Positions 18,979 to 28,058 of a DNA stretch of 64,000 nucleotides are shown one piece after another; position 1 is the stretch's first letter, and every line of letters begins with the position of its first letter. The translations under genes and the position numbers were made by a program. Origin of the DNA: Mycobacterium sp. E3251 (GTDB lineage Bacteria > Actinomycetota > Actinomycetes > Mycobacteriales > Mycobacteriaceae); the NCBI RefSeq assembly GCF_001666835.1, contig NZ_LZJF01000034.1, forward strand, positions 62,001 through 126,000. The letters run 5' to 3'. The notes below the pieces were generated by a model, which saw nothing but the letters and a program-made list of their open reading frames with translations, did not search any database and was not told the origin of the DNA.

Positions 18979-19796
18979 ACCTGCAAGCCGCCGGCCCGGC
19001 CTGGCTGTTCTGCCCTGCGGACCGCCCCGAGCGGTTCGCGAAGGCCGCCGCCGCGGCCGACGTGGTGATCCTCGACCTCGAGGACGGCGTGGCCGAGGCG
19101 GACAAACCCGCCGCGCGCAAGGCGCTGCAGGCGACCCCGCTGAATCCCGAGCGCACCGTGGTGCGGGTCAACGCGGCCGGCACCGAAGAGCACGGCCGCG
19201 ACCTGGAAGCGCTGGCCGAGACCCCCTACACGGCGGTGATGCTCTCCAAGACGGAATCGGCCGCCCAGGTCTCCGCGCTGGCGCCACGTGACGTCATCGC
19301 GCTGATCGAGACTCCGCGCGGCGCGGTGTTCAGCACCGAGATAGCGGCCGCGGAGGGGACCGTCGCGCTGATGTGGGGCGCCGAGGATCTGGTTGCCGCG
19401 CTCGGCGGCAGCTCCAGCCGCTTGGCCGACGGCACCTACCGCGACTTCGCCCGCCACGTCCGGTCCACGGTCCTGCTCGCGGCGTCCACCTTCGGCCGGG
19501 TCGCGCTCGACGCGGTGCATTTGAACATCCGCGACATCGACGGATTACGGGCGGAAGCCGACGACGCCGTCGCGGTGGGTTTCCACGGGACGGTCTGCAT
19601 CCACCCGACCCAGGTCCCGGTCGTGCGCGACGCCTACCGCCCCAGCGCCGAGAAAGTCGACTGGGCGCGAAGGGTATTGGAGGCGGCGCGGTCCGAGCGC
19701 GGCGTCTTCGCGTTCGAGGGACAGATGGTGGACTCGCCGGTGCTCAAGCATGCGGAGATGCTGGTGCGCCGGGCGGAGCAGTCCGCCACCGCGTGA
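18975..19796 (+). CDS. citE: CitE-like citramalyl-CoA / HMG-CoA lyase (Rv2498c-type)
   Basis: 273 residues, TIM-barrel CitE-superfamily lyase. Conserved metal and CoA motifs: [28 protein letters not shown] (Glu/Asp), [25 protein letters not shown] and [12 protein letters not shown], then [16 protein letters not shown] near the C-terminus. The M. tuberculosis orthologue is reported as a bifunctional enzyme that cleaves citramalyl-CoA (itaconate pathway) and (R)-HMG-CoA (leucine pathway). GTG start. It ends the tight part of the operon: 264 bases follow before bkdA. Confidence 0.93.
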   Translation: MNLQAAGPAWLFCPADRPERFAKAAAAADVVILDLEDGVAEADKPAARKALQATPLNPERTVVRVNAAGTEEHGRDLEALAETPYTAVMLSKTESAAQVSALAPRDVIALIETPRGAVFSTEIAAAEGTVALMWGAEDLVAALGGSSSRLADGTYRDFARHVRSTVLLAASTFGRVALDAVHLNIRDIDGLRAEADDAVAVGFHGTVCIHPTQVPVVRDAYRPSAEKVDWARRVLEAARSERGVFAFEGQMVDSPVLKHAEMLVRRAEQSATA

Positions 19797-20060
19797 AACT
19801 TCCCGAAAGCGGCATCACCCGCGCTGTCGAAATCGCAGTCTTACATTGGTCGCAAGCACCGGCCGGCTTCCGTTCGACCCGTTGCGCCGCTCGGCGCGAC
19901 ACGTGCGCGATCACCGCGGTCTGTTCTCTTTCGAGCGCATAATGGTGAGTACGCCAGTGTCGCGGCGAGCGGAGCCTTTCGTGTAGCTGGCGATCGACTT
20001 CGGCTCGCGCTAGGTCCCGGCTGAGGCTGTGATCCTGCGGCACCGAGGTAGGGAGACGGT

Positions 20061-21176
20061 ATGGCGACGGTGCCTCAACTGCCGATGAGCGTCGACCTCG
20101 AGCCGGTGCAACTCGTCGCCGCGGATGGGACTCCCACGCCCGAACGCCGCTATGTCCGTGACCTTCCCGCGGAGACACTGTGCTGGCTCTACGAAATGAT
20201 GGTGGTCACCCGCGAACTGGACACCGAGTTCGTCAACCTGAAGCGCCAGGGAGAGTTGGCGTTGTTCGCGTCGTGCCGCGGCCAGGAGGCCGCCCAGGTG
20301 GGCGCGGCGGCCTGCCTACGCAAAACGGACTGGCTGTTCCCGCAATACCGGGAACTCGGCGTCTATCTCGTGCGTGGCATCCCGCCCGGCCACGTCGGCG
20401 CGGTGTGGCGCGGAACCTGGCATGGCGGACTGGAATTCACCAAGAAGTGCTGCGCCCCGACCTCAATTCCGATCGGCACCCAGACCCTGCACGCCGTCGG
20501 GGCGGCTATGGCCGCGCAACGCCTCGGCGAGGATTCGGTGACGGTGGCCTTCCTCGGCGACGGCGCTACCAGCGTGGGCGACGTACATGAGGCACTGAAC
20601 TTCGCGGCCGTGTTCGCCACACCCTGCGTGTTCTTCGTGCAGAACAACCAATGGGCGATCTCGGTGCCGATCCACAAACAGACCGCGGCACCATCCATCG
20701 CGCACAAGGCAATCGGGTACGGCATGCCCGGAATCCGGGTGGACGGCAATGACGTGCTGGCCTGCTACGCGGTGATGGCCGAGGCCGCCGCCCGCGCGCG
20801 GGCCGGCGGCGGCCCGACCCTGATCGAGGCGGTCACTTACCGGCTCGGACCGCACACCACGTCGGATGATCCCAGCCGCTACCGGACCCAGGAGGAGGTG
20901 GACCGCTGGTCGGCGCTCGACCCGATCCCGCGCTACCGCACCTACCTCCAGAACCAGGGCCTGTGGTCGAACCGCCTGGAGGACCGCGTCGCCGCCCGCT
21001 CCAAGCGGATGCGCGCCGAACTGCGCGATGCCGTGTTCGGCGCAGCCGATTTCGACATCGACGAGGTGTTTACCACGGTATACGCCGAGATCACGCCCGG
21101 GTTGCACGCCCAACGCCAAGCGCTGCGGGCCGAACTCGACCGAAGCGATGGGGGCCCCAGTGACTCAGCTTGCTGA
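20061..21176 (+). CDS. bkdA: Branched-chain 2-oxoacid dehydrogenase E1 alpha (PdhA/BkdA)
   Basis: 371 residues, thiamine-diphosphate E1 alpha subunit. ThDP motif GDGATSVGDVHEALNFAAVFATPCVFFVQNN (GDG-X-NN) near residues 165-195 and the loop RLGPHTTSDDPSRYR, which carries the branched-chain-type phosphorylation-loop residues. With BkdB it decarboxylates keto acids of Leu, Ile and Val; M. tuberculosis Rv2497c is annotated pdhA but acts as BCKADH. ATG with GTAGGGAGAC upstream. The E3 (lpdC) is not in this window. The stop lies 17 bases inside the bkdB reading frame. Confidence 0.93.
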   Translation: MATVPQLPMSVDLEPVQLVAADGTPTPERRYVRDLPAETLCWLYEMMVVTRELDTEFVNLKRQGELALFASCRGQEAAQVGAAACLRKTDWLFPQYRELGVYLVRGIPPGHVGAVWRGTWHGGLEFTKKCCAPTSIPIGTQTLHAVGAAMAAQRLGEDSVTVAFLGDGATSVGDVHEALNFAAVFATPCVFFVQNNQWAISVPIHKQTAAPSIAHKAIGYGMPGIRVDGNDVLACYAVMAEAAARARAGGGPTLIEAVTYRLGPHTTSDDPSRYRTQEEVDRWSALDPIPRYRTYLQNQGLWSNRLEDRVAARSKRMRAELRDAVFGAADFDIDEVFTTVYAEITPGLHAQRQALRAELDRSDGGPSDSAC

Positions 21177-22209
21177 TCGCCCGGCGAGTCCCGACGACAC
21201 CCGAACCGCCGCAACGGAGAACGTCGGCGCACAGACCCTGACCATGGTGCAGGCGCTCAACCGTGCGCTGCATGACGCGATGGCCGCCGACGGCCGGGTG
21301 CTGGTGTTCGGCGAAGACGTCTCGGTCGAGGGCGGGGTGTTCCGGGTCACCGAAGGGCTGGCCCAAACGTTCGGCGAGCAGCGCTGTTTCGACACGCCAC
21401 TGGCAGAATCCGCCATCATCGGGATTGCGGTGGGACTGGCGCTCCGCGGTTTCGTGCCGGTGCCGGAAATTCAGTTCGACGGCTTTTCCTACCCGGCCTT
21501 TGATCAGGTGGTCAGTCATCTGGCGAAGTACCGCACCCGCACCCGCGGCGAGATCAACATGCCGGTGACGGTGCGGATCCCGTCCTTCGGCGGAATCGGT
21601 GCCGCCGAACACCATTCGGACTCCACCGAATCGTATTGGGCGCATACCGCGGGGCTGAAGGTGGTGGTCCCCTCCAACCCGGCCGACGCCTACTGGCTGC
21701 TTCGCCATGCGATCTCGTGTCCCGACCCGGTGATGTATCTCGAGCCGAAGCGCCGCTATCAGGTCCGTGGCACCGTCGACACCGGGCGGCCCGAACCACC
21801 GATCGGACGGGCGGCGGTGCGTCGGCCGGGCTCCGACGTCACCGTCGTGACCTACGGCAGCTTGGTCAGCACCGCGGTCGGCGCCGCGGAAGAGGCCCAG
21901 CGGCAACGTGGTTGGGAGCTGGAGGTCATCGACCTCAGGTCACTGGTTCCGCTGGACTTCGATACGGTGGCGGCGTCGATTCACCGGACCGGACGCTGTG
22001 TGGTGATGCACGAGGGGCCGCGCAGCCTGGGATACGGCGCCGGGTTGGCCGCCCGGATCCAAGAGGAGATGTTCTACGAACTGGAGGCGCCGGTATTGCG
22101 CGCCTGCGGCTTTGACACTCCATACCCGCCGGCGCGGCTCGAGCGATTGTGGTTACCGGGGCCCGATCGGCTGCTGGACTGCGTCGAGCGCGCGTTGGGG
22201 CAGCCATGA
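21160..22209 (+). CDS. bkdB: Branched-chain 2-oxoacid dehydrogenase E1 beta (PdhB/BkdB)
   Basis: 349 residues from the GTG at 21160 ([16 protein letters not shown] as in M. tuberculosis Rv2496c); an ATG at 21148 is also in frame. Transketolase central domain ([39 protein letters not shown]) and C-terminal domain ([36 protein letters not shown]). The conserved HHSDS segment ([15 protein letters not shown]) follows the active-site loop. Overlaps bkdA by 17 bases and bkdC by four, indicating stoichiometric translation of complex subunits. Confidence 0.94.
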   Translation: MTQLADRPASPDDTRTAATENVGAQTLTMVQALNRALHDAMAADGRVLVFGEDVSVEGGVFRVTEGLAQTFGEQRCFDTPLAESAIIGIAVGLALRGFVPVPEIQFDGFSYPAFDQVVSHLAKYRTRTRGEINMPVTVRIPSFGGIGAAEHHSDSTESYWAHTAGLKVVVPSNPADAYWLLRHAISCPDPVMYLEPKRRYQVRGTVDTGRPEPPIGRAAVRRPGSDVTVVTYGSLVSTAVGAAEEAQRQRGWELEVIDLRSLVPLDFDTVAASIHRTGRCVVMHEGPRSLGYGAGLAARIQEEMFYELEAPVLRACGFDTPYPPARLERLWLPGPDRLLDCVERALGQP

Positions 22210-23369
22210 GCGCCGACGAGCGGGTCAAGTCGTTCCGGGTTCCCGACCTCGGTGAGGGATTACAGGAAGTGAAGGTGACGCACTGGAACGTCGCCGCGGG
22301 CGACGACGTCGAGCTCAACCAGGTGCTGTGCTCCGTCGAGACCGCCAAGGCGGAGGTGGAACTGCCCAGCCCGTACGCGGGGCGCATCGTCGAAACCCAC
22401 GGCGGCGAAGGCGATGTGCTCCCGGTGGGCGCGGTGCTGGTCCGCATCGACACCGCACCGCTCAACGGCGACACCCCGGCGGCCTCCGGGCAGGTACCCA
22501 CGTTGGTCGGCTACGGCGCGGACGCCGGCATCGACGTCAGCCGGCGGAGCGGCCGACCGCGCGCCGCCCCGCCCACCCGCAAATTGGCCAAGGAGCTGAT
22601 GGTCGACCTGCGCTCGCTGCAGCGCGATCCCGACGCCATCATCACCCGTGCGGACGTGCTGGCGGCGGCTGACCAGAACGGGGCCGACGTTCGACCGGTC
22701 CGCGGCGTGCACGCCCGGATGGCCGACAAGATGACGGCGTCGCACCGGGAGATCCCGGCCGCCAAAGTCAGCGTCGCGGTTGACTGCACCGAGTTGTTGA
22801 GCCTGTCCGACCTGGCGTCGGCAAAGCAGAGGATCACGCCGTTCGTCCTGACAATGCGAATGCTGGTAATTGCGCTGCGTCACAACGAAATACTCAACTC
22901 GACGTGGGTCGACTCGCCCGAGGGCCCGCAGATCCGCGTCGATCATCGAGTGCACCTGGGATTCGGAGTGGCCACCACGCGCGGGCTCCTGGTCCCCGTG
23001 ATCACCGACGCGCACAACATGACCACCCGTGAATTGGCCACTCGGGCGGGCGAATTGATCGCCGGCGCGCGGGAAGGCACGCTCGCGCCGGGGGAGTTGC
23101 GTGGCTCCACCTTCACCGTTTCGAACTTCGGGGCACTGGGCGCCGACGACGGCGTGCCGGTGATCAACCATCCGGAAGCGGCCATCCTGGGGATGGGGTC
23201 GATCAAGCCGCGCCCGGTCGCCATCGGTGATCAGGTCTTGGTGCGCCCGACGATGACCCTGACGTGCGTGTTCGACCACCGCGTCGCCGACGGCGCTCAG
23301 GCGGCCCGGTTCGTCACCGAGCTGAGGGACCTGGTCGAGTCACCCGCGACCGCGCTGCTCGACCTTTAA
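22206..23369 (+). CDS. bkdC: Branched-chain 2-oxoacid dehydrogenase E2, lipoyl acyltransferase (PdhC/BkdC)
   Basis: 387 residues. N-terminal lipoyl domain with the modified Lys48 in [14 protein letters not shown]; an E1/E3 binding segment around [20 protein letters not shown]; and a C-terminal acyltransferase domain with the active-site [12 protein letters not shown] (His358, Asp362). It moves the branched acyl group from E1 to CoA. M. tuberculosis Rv2495c (BkdC) is also the E2 of this complex. ATG start at 22206; the longer open frame upstream belongs to bkdB coding DNA read in another frame. Four bases separate its stop from the next, convergent gene. Confidence 0.94.
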   Translation: MSADERVKSFRVPDLGEGLQEVKVTHWNVAAGDDVELNQVLCSVETAKAEVELPSPYAGRIVETHGGEGDVLPVGAVLVRIDTAPLNGDTPAASGQVPTLVGYGADAGIDVSRRSGRPRAAPPTRKLAKELMVDLRSLQRDPDAIITRADVLAAADQNGADVRPVRGVHARMADKMTASHREIPAAKVSVAVDCTELLSLSDLASAKQRITPFVLTMRMLVIALRHNEILNSTWVDSPEGPQIRVDHRVHLGFGVATTRGLLVPVITDAHNMTTRELATRAGELIAGAREGTLAPGELRGSTFTVSNFGALGADDGVPVINHPEAAILGMGSIKPRPVAIGDQVLVRPTMTLTCVFDHRVADGAQAARFVTELRDLVESPATALLDL

Positions 23370-23373
23370 CCGC

Positions 23374-23658
23374 TCAGGGGTGCGGCGGTACGGGGCACCA
23401 GAACAGGCCGCAGTTGAAATTGGGCTGGTGGAAAGGCGGCGGGGGCGGGTGATTCGGCGGGTTCTCGGTGTCCCAGCACTGGTTCCAGTACTTGTTCTCG
23501 CCCCATGCCGGGTCCCACGGCTGATTGGGGCACCAGTAAACCCGCGGCGCGGGGGCTGGCTGGGCGTGGGCGGTGCCGGCGACCAGCGCGAATCCGGCCG
23601 TGGCGAGTCCGCTGGAGAGCAGCGCCCCGGCGGCGATGCGGGTGAGGGTGATGTTCAC
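23374..23658 (-). CDS. Small secreted Trp/Pro/Cys-rich protein
   Basis: 94 residues from the GTG at 23658, which has AAGGA eight to nine bases upstream; an ATG at 23685 would add nine residues. Signal peptide with ITLTRIAAGALLSSGLATAGFALV and a likely AHA cleavage site near residue 32. The mature part of about 62 residues is very unusual: it has six Trp and four Cys (YWCPNQPWDPAWGENKYWNQCWD, then a Pro-rich stretch and NCGLFWCPVPPHP). Two disulfides are plausible. I do not recognise the family; similar short exported Pro/Trp-rich peptides occur in mycobacteria without known function. Tail-to-tail with bkdC. Confidence 0.7.
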   Translation of the reverse strand: MNITLTRIAAGALLSSGLATAGFALVAGTAHAQPAPAPRVYWCPNQPWDPAWGENKYWNQCWDTENPPNHPPPPPFHQPNFNCGLFWCPVPPHP

Positions 23659-23760
23659 GCGATGTGTCCTTCGTCCATGCGCCATGTCGGTTGGCGTCGT
23701 CGCAGCAAGCACACAGCGTTCGCTCTGCTACCGATCCCAACCTGCTAGCCCATGATGGCA

Positions 23761-24531
23761 CTACCGCCGCCGTGCCGCAGCCAGTCGCTGGGCAAATTCC
23801 GGCGACTGGATGGAGTAGGCCTGAGGGCCGAGCTCCGTGCGCATGGCGAAGACGTGTTGCTCGTGGTCGAGCGATCCCGGGCTGACGGTGGCGCGCATGG
23901 TGGCCTTCGTCGCCAGCACGACCTCGCGCGGTGCGGCCGCGGGCCCTGCGGCGAGCTCGAGCGCGGCGGCGACCGGATCGTCGGCGACGGAAAGCGCCAG
24001 GCCGTGGTGCACGGCGGCCTCAGCGTCGAAACGCATGCCGAAGAGCAGGGCGGCGCGGGCAACCTGCGGGCCCACCGACCGCTGCAGCATCCAGGTCGCA
24101 CCGCCGCCGGGATGCAGCCCGAGCTTCTGGAATCGGGCGTCGAACAGTGCCGCCGGACCGGCGATGCGCACGTCGGCCGCCAGTGCGAGATTCAGACCCG
24201 CGCCGACGGCCGCGCCGTTGACCGCGGCGATGGTGGGCAGCCGGCAACTGCCGATGGCCATGAAGCCGTCGTAGAGCTGCTGCAGGCCCGCCTCGGCTTT
24301 GTCGCCGCCCGCGGCGCCGAGCGCACTGAGGTCCGCGCCGGCGCAGAAGGCCTTGCCGGCGCCGGTAACCACCAGGGCGTGCACGCCAGGATCGGCCTCG
24401 GCCCGCTCCACGGCGGCGCGCAGGTGCGCCGACATCTCGGCCGTCACCGCGTTGCGCCGGTCGGGGTCGTTGACGGTGATGAGTGCGACGCGATTCTCGA
24501 CGGTGAACAAGACGAGGTCGGATTGGGCCAT
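23761..24531 (-). CDS. echA14: Crotonase-family protein EchA14
   Basis: 256 residues, crotonase fold. Oxyanion-hole region [12 protein letters not shown] (residues 61-72) and [22 protein letters not shown], then [20 protein letters not shown]. The two glutamates needed for enoyl-CoA hydratase chemistry are not present: the position matching rat Glu144 is Asn114 and that matching Glu164 is Phe134, so a hydratase role is doubtful and isomerase, thioesterase or other crotonase chemistry is possible. Named by order and length after M. tuberculosis Rv2486. The ATG at 24531 has GAGGTG upstream; the open frame extends further but becomes Pro/Ala/Lys-rich and non-conserved. Confidence 0.82.
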   Translation of the reverse strand: MAQSDLVLFTVENRVALITVNDPDRRNAVTAEMSAHLRAAVERAEADPGVHALVVTGAGKAFCAGADLSALGAAGGDKAEAGLQQLYDGFMAIGSCRLPTIAAVNGAAVGAGLNLALAADVRIAGPAALFDARFQKLGLHPGGGATWMLQRSVGPQVARAALLFGMRFDAEAAVHHGLALSVADDPVAAALELAAGPAAAPREVVLATKATMRATVSPGSLDHEQHVFAMRTELGPQAYSIQSPEFAQRLAAARRR

Positions 24532-24970
24532 CGGGCACCTCTGCGGCTTGGGTTTGGCGGGTCCGAGCGACGCACGATGCTGTGCCGTCGGCTGCGACTC
24601 CGGGGCAGGGTTAGGGTACTGCGCGACCTGTTCGAGGATGGCAACCGGTGGAAGCGCGGCCGCTGCGGGTTTTCGCCCAATCGGCACCGGCGGCAACCCT
24701 TTAAATGCCTTCGCATTCCGTCTTGACGCAGGGGATTTGCTCACCCTCAGGACGCGAGCGCTATTGGAGGTCGCGTACGGGCAATTCCAAAGAATTGTTG
24801 TGAAAGGCGAATGCGTTTGCCATTGGGTGCGCGAGACTACGCTCTAAACGGTGCCCCGAGACGGCACGTCGTTAATGACGGGGATGTGATTCAGGGCCGT
24901 AATTGCGCCACCGCGCCTGACCCGAAGCCGCGAGACGCAACATGCATCGAGCCGAGCATTGCCTATTCGT
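24532..24970. other. Intergenic stretch, no gene recognised
   Basis: 439 bases between the echA14 start and the end of the orphan minus-strand ORF. I see no convincing coding frame, RNA or repeat. Base composition is less GC-rich than the flanks, with AT-rich patches such as CCAAAGAATTGTTGTGAAAG around 24788. In M. tuberculosis this neighbourhood carries PE_PGRS genes and vapBC38, none of which is seen here. Confidence 0.5.
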
Positions 24971-25384
24971 TCACCCGCATTCGGGTCTTGCCAACTTCTT
25001 CGCGAGCTGATCGAGGGCCGCTTGGCGCCGCCTGACGGCGCATGCTCGTTGATCCCGCTGCGTCCCTTGGAGCACCGCGGTTGGCAACGCGTCATAGCGC
25101 AACCTCGTGTTCGCATAGTGGATTGCCGCATCGATCATTTCGATGTAGCGCTCCGCTTCATCCGCGGCGCATGTGCCCTCGATGCGCTGGATCTCGTCCC
25201 AACAGGGATAGGAGGAGTACCGGGCATCGAGCCGTTGCTGCGAAACCTGAGAACCGAAGTAGCCGCGCCAGTCTCGGCTTAGCCACCCCCGTGTCTTGAC
25301 CTCAACTTTGATCCTGTTCCCCAGCCCGGCTACGAACTTGGGTTCTCCAACTCGCACTACCGGTTGCCAGTCGTCCGACGTCAC
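24971..25384 (-). CDS. Hypothetical protein (orphan, 137 aa)
   Basis: A GTG at 25384 with GAGGGG nine bases upstream gives 137 residues: MTSDDWQPVVRVGEPKFVA, then KVEVKTRGWLSRDWRGYFG, SSYPCWDEIQRIEGTCAADEAERYIEMIDAAIHYANTRL and a basic amphipathic C-terminus RRRQAALDQLAKKL. The amino-acid composition and helix periodicity look protein-like, unlike shadow frames in this window, and no overlapping gene competes. No signal peptide, TM segment or known motif. Codon third positions are less GC-biased than in neighbours, suggesting acquired DNA. Function unknown. Confidence 0.55.
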   Translation of the reverse strand: MTSDDWQPVVRVGEPKFVAGLGNRIKVEVKTRGWLSRDWRGYFGSQVSQQRLDARYSSYPCWDEIQRIEGTCAADEAERYIEMIDAAIHYANTRLRYDALPTAVLQGTQRDQRACAVRRRQAALDQLAKKLARPECG

Positions 25385-25793
25385 ATCGACCACCCCTCGA
25401 ATAGAGACGCCCTAAGTCATAATCCCCCGTCAGCGTCATCTGCTCGCACGACACGCCAATTGTCGTTCCCTAACCGTCTATTTGGCAAACTTTTGGCGAC
25501 AGTGGCATCGCGGCACTTGTTAAGAGCCATTTACGCCGTTGTGGCTGGCGGCGCAGCGACCGTACGTGCCTGGCGATTGTCTCTGCCGTAATCGCCGTTA
25601 TGAGCACGCTCGGTTTGGGTCTGATCTCCGCGAACAGGCCCGTCGATCGCAACGGACGCGACCGGCCGCCAGTGGGCGTGACCTGGTCTGGCAGCTCGGA
25701 CCGGCGTCGTAGTCGCGGTTCGCGGTTGCACGCCAACGATGAGATGGGCGACGCTTGCATCAATGCATTGCGGGGCTAACGAGGGGAAGCGCG
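25385..25793. other. Low-GC intergenic stretch with a possible gene remnant
   Basis: 409 bases, visibly poorer in GC than the flanks. On the plus strand a frame open from about 25475 to the stop at 25779 encodes a basic segment, then a hydrophobic helix (CLAIVSAVIAVMSTLGLGLI) and a short tail, but the only ATG (25600) lies inside the hydrophobic helix and no good upstream start exists. This looks like the remains of a small membrane protein rather than a working gene. Its end is 14 bases before the DJ-1-like gene. Confidence 0.35.
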
Positions 25794-26486
25794 ATGGCAA
25801 AGGTTCTGTTCGTCGTGACCGGCGCAAGTTACTGGACGCTCACGGATGGCACCAGGCATCCGACGGGTTATTGGGCCGAGGAGTTCGCCGCCCCGTACCG
25901 GGAGCTCACCAACGCCGGTCATGACGTCACGGTGGCCACCCCGAAAGGTGTTGTGCCGCATGTGGATGTGATGAGCCTGCGTCCGTCGATGGCCGGCAGT
26001 GAAGAGATTGCCCGGGAACTGGAGGAGATCCTGCGCTCCGCAGACGAATTGCGCCGGCCGATCGAGTTGGCCGACGCCCGCCTCGAGGACTTTGACGCGG
26101 TCTACTACCCGGGCGGGCACGGGCCGATGGAGGACCTGTGGCAGGACGCGGACTCCGGCCGGCTGCTGACCGCGGCACTCGCGTCCGGCAAGCCGCTGGC
26201 CATCGTCTGTCACGCGCCGGTTGCGATGTTGGCGACCCGGCGAAACGGGGTCTCGCCATTCGCCGGCTACAAGGTCACGGCATACACCAACGACGAAGAG
26301 GACGCCGTCGGCCTGCGGGAGAAGGCGCCTTGGACCGCCGAGGACGAACTGGTCAAGCTGGGCGTCGACTTCACCCGCGGCGAGGTCTGGAAGCCCTATA
26401 CGGTGAAAGATCGCAATCTGTTCACCGGCCAGAATCCGGCCTCCGCTGGACCTTTGGCGAAAGAGTTCATGAAGGAACTCCGTTAA
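25794..26486 (+). CDS. DJ-1/PfpI superfamily protein (Hsp31/HchA-like)
   Basis: 230 residues. Type 1 glutamine-amidotransferase-like fold: WTLTDGTRHPTGYWAEEFAAPYREL with the conserved acidic residues near 29-30, DAVYYPGGHGPMEDL, and the nucleophile elbow AIVCHAPVAML with Cys139. This layout matches Hsp31-type glyoxalase III/chaperone and related stress proteins; exact activity is not predictable. The C-terminus NLFTGQNPASAGPLAKEFMKEL is typical of the group. ATG with GAGGGGA upstream. Downstream, the ATP-grasp gene starts about 100 bases later on the same strand. Confidence 0.88.
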   Translation: MAKVLFVVTGASYWTLTDGTRHPTGYWAEEFAAPYRELTNAGHDVTVATPKGVVPHVDVMSLRPSMAGSEEIARELEEILRSADELRRPIELADARLEDFDAVYYPGGHGPMEDLWQDADSGRLLTAALASGKPLAIVCHAPVAMLATRRNGVSPFAGYKVTAYTNDEEDAVGLREKAPWTAEDELVKLGVDFTRGEVWKPYTVKDRNLFTGQNPASAGPLAKEFMKELR

Positions 26487-26594
26487 GCGAGTGCCGCGGC
26501 CCAGGCGGGTCCACACTTATGGGATGAACGGATGTGATTGCATTGCCGACGCGCTGAGTGCGGCGCCCCTGTCCCCGGCGCGGGCTGCGTGAAT

Positions 26595-28058
26595 ATGGGC
26601 GGGCCCGAGCCGGGTCGCGTGCTCAACGGCCTCTCGGACATACGCGCGTTCTTCCACACCAACAAGGTGCCGCTGTACTTCATCTCGCCGACCCCGTTCA
26701 ACCTGCTAGGTGTTGACCGTTGGATACGAAACTTCTTCTACCTGACCTACTTTGACTCTTTCGAGGGCACGCACTCGCGCGTGTTCGTGCCCCGGCGGCG
26801 CGACCGCCGTGATTTCGACTCGATGGACGAAGTGTGCAGCCACCTGCTGTCCGATCCCGAGACGCTCGAATTCATCGCGGGTAAAGGTCCGGGTGGCAAG
26901 TGCTGCTTTGTGATGATGAACGCGGAAATCCAGGCCCTCGCGCGGTCGGCGGGTCTGGAGGTCATGCACCCGCCGATCGAGCTGCGTGAGCGCCTCGGCT
27001 CCAAGATCGTCATGACACGCCTGGCTGACGAGGCGGGGGTGCCGAGTGTGCCCAACACGATCGGGCGGGCCGGCTCGTATGACGAATTGCTGACGCTCGC
27101 CCAACACGCCGGCTTGGGAGATGACCTCGTCATCTCGATCGCCTATGGCAACGCTGGCAGCGGGACGTTCTTTGTGCACGGTCAACGCGACTGGGACGAG
27201 AACGCGGGCAACCTGGTCGGGCAGGACCTCAAGGTTATGAAACGGATCCGCAATGTCGAGGTGTGCCTCGAGGGTGCCGTGACCCGCCACGGCACGGTGG
27301 TCGGCCCCGCGATGACGAGTCTCGTCGGTTATTCGGAGCTGACACCGAGCCGGGGCAGCTGGTGTGGCAATGACATCTGGCACGAGGTGCTGCCACCCGC
27401 CCAGACCCACGCCGCGCGAGAAATGGTGACAAAGCTGGGCGACGTCATGCGCCGCGAGGGCTACCTCGGCTACTTCGAGGTAGACCTTCTGCATGACCTC
27501 GACTCCGACGAGCTCTACCTCGGCGAAGTGAATCCGCGCCTGTCCGGCGCGAGCCCGATGACGAACTTGACTACCGAGGCCTACGCCGACATGCCGCTGT
27601 TTCTCTTTCACCTGCTCGAGTACATGGACGTCGAATACGAGCTCGACATCGACGAGATCAACGCGCGCTGGGAGCGGGGCTACGGCGAGGACGAGGTCTG
27701 GGGCCAGGTGATCCTCACCGAGACGTCGCCGGATATCGAGATCTTCACCGCGACGCCACGCACCGGGGTATGGCGCATCGATGACGACGGTCGGGTCTCT
27801 TTCTCGCGGACCGCCAACGACTGGGCCACGCTGCTCGACGGGTCCGAGGCCTTTTACATGAGGGTCGCCGCGCCCGGCGACTTACGGTCCGAGGGCGCCC
27901 AACTCGGCGTGCTCGTCACCCGCTCACACCTGCAGACGGACGATTATCAGCTGAGCGAGCGCTGCCAGCGCTGGGTCAAGGGCATGAAGGCTAAGTTCAC
28001 CTCGACGCCCCTGACGCCCGCGGCGCCGATCGTCTCGCGACTCGTCGCGCGCGCGTGA
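26595..28058 (+). CDS. ATP-grasp ligase (biotin-carboxylase-like), unknown substrate
   Basis: About 487 residues from the ATG at 26595; GTG 26589 and TTG 26538 are alternative starts. N-terminal pre-ATP-grasp domain (VPLYFISPTPFNLLGVDRW ... CCFVMMNAEIQALARSAGLEV), then an ATP-grasp fold: LGSKIVMTRLADEAGVPSVPN, YGNAGSGTFFV (phosphate-binding loop) and the metal site YLGEVNPRLSGASP with Glu311 and Asn313. The remaining 150 residues are a separate domain with no biotin-attachment motif, so it is not a classical carboxylase. ATP-grasp enzymes join a carboxylate to an amine, thiol or bicarbonate through an acyl phosphate. It overlaps the next gene by four bases and no orthologue is expected at this site in M. 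tuberculosis. Confidence 0.75.
   Translation: MGGPEPGRVLNGLSDIRAFFHTNKVPLYFISPTPFNLLGVDRWIRNFFYLTYFDSFEGTHSRVFVPRRRDRRDFDSMDEVCSHLLSDPETLEFIAGKGPGGKCCFVMMNAEIQALARSAGLEVMHPPIELRERLGSKIVMTRLADEAGVPSVPNTIGRAGSYDELLTLAQHAGLGDDLVISIAYGNAGSGTFFVHGQRDWDENAGNLVGQDLKVMKRIRNVEVCLEGAVTRHGTVVGPAMTSLVGYSELTPSRGSWCGNDIWHEVLPPAQTHAAREMVTKLGDVMRREGYLGYFEVDLLHDLDSDELYLGEVNPRLSGASPMTNLTTEAYADMPLFLFHLLEYMDVEYELDIDEINARWERGYGEDEVWGQVILTETSPDIEIFTATPRTGVWRIDDDGRVSFSRTANDWATLLDGSEAFYMRVAAPGDLRSEGAQLGVLVTRSHLQTDDYQLSERCQRWVKGMKAKFTSTPLTPAAPIVSRLVARA

Noticed and set aside
19942..19986. 14-codon leader ORF (MVSTPVSRRAEPFV) before bkdA
   Set aside because: No run of branched-chain codons and no attenuator-like hairpins; the ATG overlaps the only plausible -10 (CATAAT), so a leader peptide is unsupported.
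24299..24847. 182-codon plus-strand frame over the echA14 start
   Set aside because: Antisense of echA14 extending into non-coding DNA; no motif and no start signal.
25364..25591. 75-codon plus-strand frame at the low-GC stretch
   Set aside because: Overlaps in another frame the better hydrophobic remnant and has no Shine-Dalgarno or motif; treated as noise.
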